A DNA stretch of 64,000 nt. It comes from Sclerodactyla briareus. Taxonomy: Eukaryota; Echinodermata; Holothuroidea; Dendrochirotida; Sclerodactylidae. The first letter of the stretch is position 1, and each line of letters starts with the position of its first letter. Under the pieces are notes generated by a model. The model saw only the letters and a program-made list of their open reading frames with translations. It was not told the origin of the DNA and made no database searches. Below, piece by piece: positions 59,026-64,000 of this stretch. Position numbers and translations under genes: made by a program. The stretch covers positions 1-64,000 of the forward strand of contig JAODTK010005769.1 in assembly GCA_026419785.1 (NCBI GenBank). The letters are read 5' to 3'.

Positions 59026-59329
59026 ATCTTCGATTAACTGGACCTGCCGACGGAGAAGTGCAAGTCTACGACAATAGCGAGTGGATCAATGTCTATGATA
59101 AAACCTGGGACTCTGAGAGCAGCTTGTGGTGTGTCGTCAGTTGATGATCAACAGCGGTGCTCCGTGGGCATCGTCCACGAACAGGACCTCATCGCAAAGT
59201 AATCCTCGTCAGAGTCAGTCTGCGGCGTGCACTGTACAGGGATCGAGAGTACATTGAGCGAATGCATCAGTTCTGTCCGGGAGAGCAGAGACTGCAGCCA
59301 CTACAAGGTCGCCAGAGTAGCCTGTGATC
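59026..59329 (+). CDS. SRCR-like domain exon, type B
   Basis: The acceptor atactcccag is followed by (D)LRLTGPADGEVQVYDN, SEWINVYDKTWDSES and, in the next frame, VVCRQLMINSGAPW and TNRTSSQS. The last part reads IESTLSECISSVRESRDC, then ARVACD, with a GTGAGT donor. The V-V-C-R-Q-L block and the C-terminal cysteine pattern support an SRCR-like fold. Phase-1 boundaries and overall layout match the exon at 22439. At least two frame changes occur in 304 bases. It is the last recognisable host exon in the window. Ligand and cell type cannot be inferred. SRCR receptors in echinoderms are a large, immune-associated family. Confidence 0.75.
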
Positions 59330-59559
59330 GTGAGTTGTTCAGACAGTTCTACTCCCCTGTTGCCATTATGCATAGTTGAGTCACGCGATATCACGCATGG
59401 TCAATATACACGCTCATTTAACAACAATCGGAGCGCTTTCGGCAGGTTTCGAACTATGTTTCACCCATTAATGATCCTTTACTGCAAAATGAGGTCGACT
59501 GTGTGGAATTTCTTCATGAATTTTAGTTTCCATAGGTTGTTCCGATCTGATCGCACAAA

Positions 59560-59561
59560 CG

Positions 59562-59592
<31 letters not shown>

Positions 59593-59702
59593 ACACACAC
59601 ACCACACCGCAAAACGCCACACACACCAAACACAAACACCAACCCACACACACACGCACGAACGCACGCACACGCACACACACACACACTCGCACACAAC
59701 AC
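59560..59702. repeat. CA-rich imperfect microsatellite
   Basis: (CA)n interspersed with ACG and ACC variants. His/Thr or Val/Cys ORFs on both strands are artefacts. Confidence 0.9.
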
Positions 59703-59854
59703 CCCACCGAGGTACGGAGCCCCGAATGGGAAACTGCCCACATTTGGATAGCTACAAGAAGGCACCGTTTCGTTAGTGCTTATACGTGTGGTCTATTGGT
59801 TTACGGCACACAAAAACCAACACAGTGCTAACTTGGAATCAATTGATCGGAGAC

Positions 59855-60100
59855 ATAATAATAATATCTCGTTTCTTATTATATAGCGCTTTTCCACGTC
59901 GGAAACATGCTCAAGCACTTCACAGAATACTCAAACCATCGTGCCTTGTCAAACCCGTACTATATAGCACGCACCTTTGGCTTGTTCTATCCAGACGCAC
60001 GTGCTTCAATCGTGTCCCCGGGGGAATTCAATACTAGGGCTGCACATACGCGCTCGCTACTCTTCACAAGTTCATCCACAAGAGTTACCCATGTAAACAC
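59855..60100 (-). mobile_element. SINE-like 3' end, antisense
   Basis: The left boundary reads 'aataataataat' then 'cttattatatagcgcttttcc', 'ggaaacatgctcaagc-ctt'. This is the reverse complement of a 3' end ('AGCGCTATATAAGAA...ATTATTATT') common to SINEs of marine invertebrates. No tRNA head was found to the right, so it is probably truncated. The right boundary is uncertain. Confidence 0.4.
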
Positions 60101-60780
60101 GCGGGTGGCGTGGACATTTCAGGAGGAATATGTATCCCAAGCTCCTGACATGCTGTACTGGAGCGCCTATGCAGAGAGAAAGGGTTGAGGAGACGTTTGC
60201 TATGCTCCTTGACAGGCGCCCTCACAATATAGTGACTTGGAAGTAGGGCGACATGATTTCGCAATTTGTCAGAACAATATAATATGTTCCGTTTGACCGC
60301 CGCTTATAGTTAGAGCTCGTCTAATCAATTATCTCTAATTCGTTCCGTGATGTTGTACTCCACGCAGCAAATCTTCTTACACTACGAGTCATGTTGCACA
60401 TGTGTACTCGAAGAGATGAATTTTGACATCAGTATTCTGAAATAAAAAAAAAAAAAAAAAAAAATCGCTATGCACTAGTAAGGTGTCTGTTTCTGCAGTT
60501 ACACATCAATATAATCCAGAACGTGCAGATTCCAACTTGGATGTTATTGTAGAATACAGTGCACTGAGTGCAGTTGGCATTGGTTTGTTGGAAGAGTGAT
60601 TGCAATGACTGTGGTTAACCGTTACCGAACCACTTCCATGGTTTTTACGAACATCGAGGAATGGGGTCAATTTGGGACTAGTGAGATATTCTTAACGGAT
60701 ATTAGTGATCACACTTCCTTCAACTTCCCAATCTTCGTTAAAGGGTCACTTTATTGATTAATCCGGCGGATGTTCCCCCC
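60100..60780. other. Unassigned sequence
   Basis: Contains an A-run of about 20 at 60444-60463. No exon recognised. Confidence 0.35.
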
Positions 60781-60839
60781 GTAGCAGCAATTCACCAAGA
60801 ATAATATTGCCAAATTTTCAAGAAGAATATCTGACACAA

Positions 60840-61680
60840 GTTGGCACCATGTCCTGAAGGAGAAAGATACCGATATGGCATATAATGTATTTTGGTGAAA
60901 CACTGACTATTGCATACAATTAGTGTTTCCCATTGGAATATATTAATAAGAGGAAAAGTGAGTACAAACGATCACCATGGATCACTACTGGCCTCTTGAA
61001 ATCCATCAAGACCAAAAATAAGTTGTATAAAAGATATATTGAAAAAATCATCAAGTCAGAATAACAAAGAAACATTCTAGTTATAGAAATAAACTGAATC
61101 ATCTTCTATCTACGTATCTTAAAGAAGCAGTACTATTACGAACTGTTTGAAAGAAAAAGTAAGGGAAATGTCAAAGGTACTTGGTGTGTAATAAATAATA
61201 TTCTAGGAAAAACAATCCAGCTAAATATCATAACAGTATTGCAACAGTTGACCATGGTAATATTCATGATGACCAACTTAGAGCTAATGAGTTCAACGAA
61301 TATTTTGTGAACATAGGACTCTAACAAAGATTTACAACCAAAGTCTCTGCTAGTGCGCTAATGCACAATAGAACTATAAATCCTGCTGCTTTGTTTCTTT
61401 TTCTTGTCAATAAAGGGGAAGTGGCCAAAGTTGCATCTAAATCACTGAAGTCAAATAAAAGTGCTGGATTCGATCTTTTTAAACCTGACATATTCAAACG
61501 AATTATTCCATGTATCCTTAAGCCATCAGATTATATATTTTTAAATTATCATTCACATCGGCGTTTTCCCAGATCAGCTCGGAAATGCTAAAGTGATACA
61601 GTATTCAAACACGGTGAGAAGTTGAATGTAGGAAATTATCGTCCAATCTATCCTGTCTGTTTTTCAAAATGGAAAAAATT
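60840..61680 (+). mobile_element. LINE fragment, Jockey/CR1-superfamily reverse transcriptase
   Basis: Reading on, the plus strand gives SPWITTGLLKSIKTKNKLYK (from about 60972; in LINEs this linker lies between endonuclease and reverse transcriptase). Next is KGEVAKVASKSLKSNKSAGF (61415-61470), then FPDQLGNAK and VFKHGEKLNVGNYRPI (about 61565-61650), the N-Y-R-P-I block that opens the reverse-transcriptase core. Sequence diverges after 61680 at a G/C tract. Catalytic blocks further downstream are absent. Frame changes separate the motifs. Confidence 0.75.
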
Positions 61681-61699
61681 TGGTTTGAGGGGGGACGCA

Positions 61700-64000
61700 G
61701 CATTTTACCCCCCCCCCCAAATAATTGAGCTCGACTACTATTTCGCTGACAATGTGTCCGCCATATCATCAGCCACTGTGTTTTAAACAACGTGAAGTAA
61801 TGACCTAAATATCAAAGGTGAAGTGTATTCTGCTGCTGCATATCCGAATTTTTTGCGTGCTACGCGCGCGGGTATTTATGTGGCTTCGGTGGAGTGTTCA
61901 GACATATGATGTGCCCTGTGCAGACATGATGTTCTTACCAACAAAAAGCCGCAAGTCGCAACGTCTGATGCGCGTGGCGAAACACTGCTTGTTCTTCACC
62001 AATTCACATGTGTTGTTTTTCACATTAATGGACCTTTTACTGACATCGTCATTACTTGGAAATGGCTGGGAAAAAACGTCTTACCACATTGAATAATATT
62101 GCTATCAGTGCCGACAAAAATCAAAAAAGTCATTCCTAGGTGTATATTAGCTACATATAGCAGGACCCAACAGAACTCAACATGAGAAAACAACCTCTTC
62201 TGGGTCACCGCAGCCAACAATCTAGAGCGAAATGTTATTATGTATTGAGAGACAAATCATCTTCCCCCTGGACAAAAGGTTTTATTGTCAAACTGGCTGC
62301 AGACCTGGGACCTTCTGACAGATAAGATAAACACTGATCTGCATGAGAGGGATGGCGTAAGTAAACAAAACCCTCTAAACACGGTCACAGAGAGCTAGCT
62401 TCAATTGGAGTTATTGGATATTTGGGTAATTAATTGGATATAATTAGGAATATTAATCACAATATTCAAACATAAATGGAACACCAGCCTAGCCAGTGGC
62501 CAGCTTACATCCACCCACCAAGTTTCAACATGATAACATGTAACGGTCAAAGAAGTTACTAATAAACGTGAGGAACAGAACGGACGAACGAACGAACGAA
62601 CAAGACGAACGAACGAAAGGATAGGCGAAGGACATGAGAGACATGATAACCTGTAAAGCAGCTTACACGCAGCTAAAAAGGCGAAATTTACTTCCGGGTT
62701 GTCCTAATTCATCAATGAAGAGGAGTCTCCTTCAATCCATAGCGTTGGCATAGATGATTGGCGGGATCTGTGATTTGCTTAAATTTTTATTAGGGTGCGA
62801 CACTCGTTGAAAGTGGGTGCACGGTGCACATTACTATCACTATGAGGGGCACATGGTGGGGCCATCGAAAATGCGGTCAGGGAAAGCCACAAAAAATGCG
62901 GTTGTTCAAAAAGAAATGGTTTAAAAATTCAAGGGGAGAGGGCACGAGAAGGATAAGTCCAATATGCCTGATTGTGCCGAGGAATCATGCTCCGGGTGAC
63001 AAAAAAAAAAAAGGACAAATTCGCCTCGAATACACACAAAGTTTACAAATGTTGTGTTTCGCGCCGTACTAGTGGTGGACTTTGTCCCGTGTTTTGCCAG
63101 TCATATCTCCGCACCACTCTATGGGAATTCCGCTCCATCGGCCCCCTAACTTAACTTATCCTGAGGTGGATCATACAACAACCTTTCATTGATACTAAAC
63201 CATTTAGCATCCGGTCCGTGTCCTCCTCCCTCGACCACGCCGATTCGGAAACTGCAGAAGGGGGCCTAGGCTACAGAATGGTTTGATATTCAACCCCTGT
63301 TTATCCAAGATGACTGCTACTGGGAAGTTGCCCAGCTCTTCGGGCAGGACGTCATATCATGGTTGGGATGTATCTGTAGTGAAAAGCTAAGAGCTAGCTA
63401 AATGCCCATTTTTTATGGGGTGTGGATTCTGGTTTTATTATATGGAGCACAATAGTGTGGTATTTTTGTTATTCTGGCCTAAAAAGGTAAAGTCGGGCCC
63501 AGCGATAAGACCGGGTTGACAAAATGTTAAAATTTTCCACCGATTACAGGAATTTGCGATCACAAAGCCCACCGGATTTGAAGCCAATAGTAAATGCAGC
63601 TGAAACGCCTGTGAGAGGTTCATTTTCTGGCCATCTGGGGAGTTGCGCAAAAAAGTTATTATTGCGATCCGCGCCAACATATGGTTGGCGCCCTATTAGA
63701 AGTGTTCTTGCGCCCGCTGAAAAAATGTCTGTGCCCCCGTATGAAAAGTCTGGTGATGCCATTGCTATTTGCAAATTTGAATTAGAGAATTAGGCTATCC
63801 ATTTATGGGGCGACCACTTGTTGAAAGGTTTGGTGCATGCGCGGTACAATACTAAGGCTAATAAAATCGCCATTGCGGCCAGGGAACGCCACAACATCGT
63901 GCAAAGATATGATTCAAAATTCAGGTGAGAATAAGTTTAAATCCAAACATATGGGATGTCCGAAAGTGAAAAAAAAATCGTGAGCGTTACGCGCGCAGTT
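61700..64000. other. Unassigned sequence with a weak ~1-kb-spaced repeat pair
   Basis: Two segments resemble each other. 62800-62960 has 'ttgaaagtgggtgcac', 'atgcggtcagggaaagccacaa' and 'aaaattcaaggggag'. 63815-63930 has 'ttgaaaggtttggtgcatg', 'ttgcggccagggaacgccacaa' and 'caaaattcaggtgag'. A short piece near 63665-63710 ('ccgcgccaacatatggttggcgcc') recalls the 196-bp unit of the hAT-like elements. There is a short (CGAA)n at 62580-62620. No exon is recognised. Confidence 0.4.

Noticed and set aside
59324-59776. 150-codon plus-strand ORF and overlapping Val/Cys ORFs on the minus strand
   Set aside because: Length comes from the CA-rich microsatellite, and the frame starts at the intron edge of the SRCR-like exon.

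Overview
This is eukaryotic, repeat-dense, intron-rich DNA. Two lines of evidence point to a marine deuterostome, most likely an echinoderm. First, scavenger receptor cysteine-rich (SRCR) exons with phase-1 boundaries recur over 39 kb. Second, the interspersed repeats resemble known echinoderm families: tRNA-derived SINEs and a foldback DNA transposon similar to the sea urchin TU elements. No operon, prokaryotic gene, rRNA, CRISPR array or long intact ORF is present. Nearly all ORFs over 60 codons look like chance or fall in repeats.

Region 1 (1-13.3 kb) is a transposon field. Three related non-autonomous elements (2018-5361, 7769-8789, 9447-11448) have hAT-like termini beginning CAGGG and G-rich subterminal tracts. 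The first has a perfect 8-bp target duplication and the third a near-perfect one. Inside are inverted 20-bp minisatellite arms and a 196-bp tandem repeat. They sit among copies of a GGTCA-rich tandem family of about 330 bp, and one element visibly splits a copy of that family. A tRNA-SINE lies at 1279-1590.

Region 2 (13.3-20.3 kb) has unassigned sequence, microsatellites and a fossil Ty3/gypsy-like gag on the minus strand.

Region 3 (20.3-59.4 kb) holds the only recognisable host coding sequence. A signal-peptide-like exon is followed by SRCR exons of two types, at 20.6 (A), 22.4 (B), 23.5 (A, decayed), 44.9 (A) and 59.0 kb (B). They are all on the plus strand and have compatible phases. Their introns or gaps contain three LINE fragments, two Helitron-like elements, SINEs, AT microsatellites and tandem repeats. 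Whether this is one gene, several, or pseudogenes cannot be settled here.

Region 4 (59.4-64 kb) has a SINE-like tail, another LINE fragment and unassigned sequence.

A recurring oddity is that coding-like segments keep recognisable residues but change frame. A 1.16-kb tandem duplication also diverges largely by single-base indels. Uncorrected long-read error is therefore a serious alternative to true pseudogenisation.
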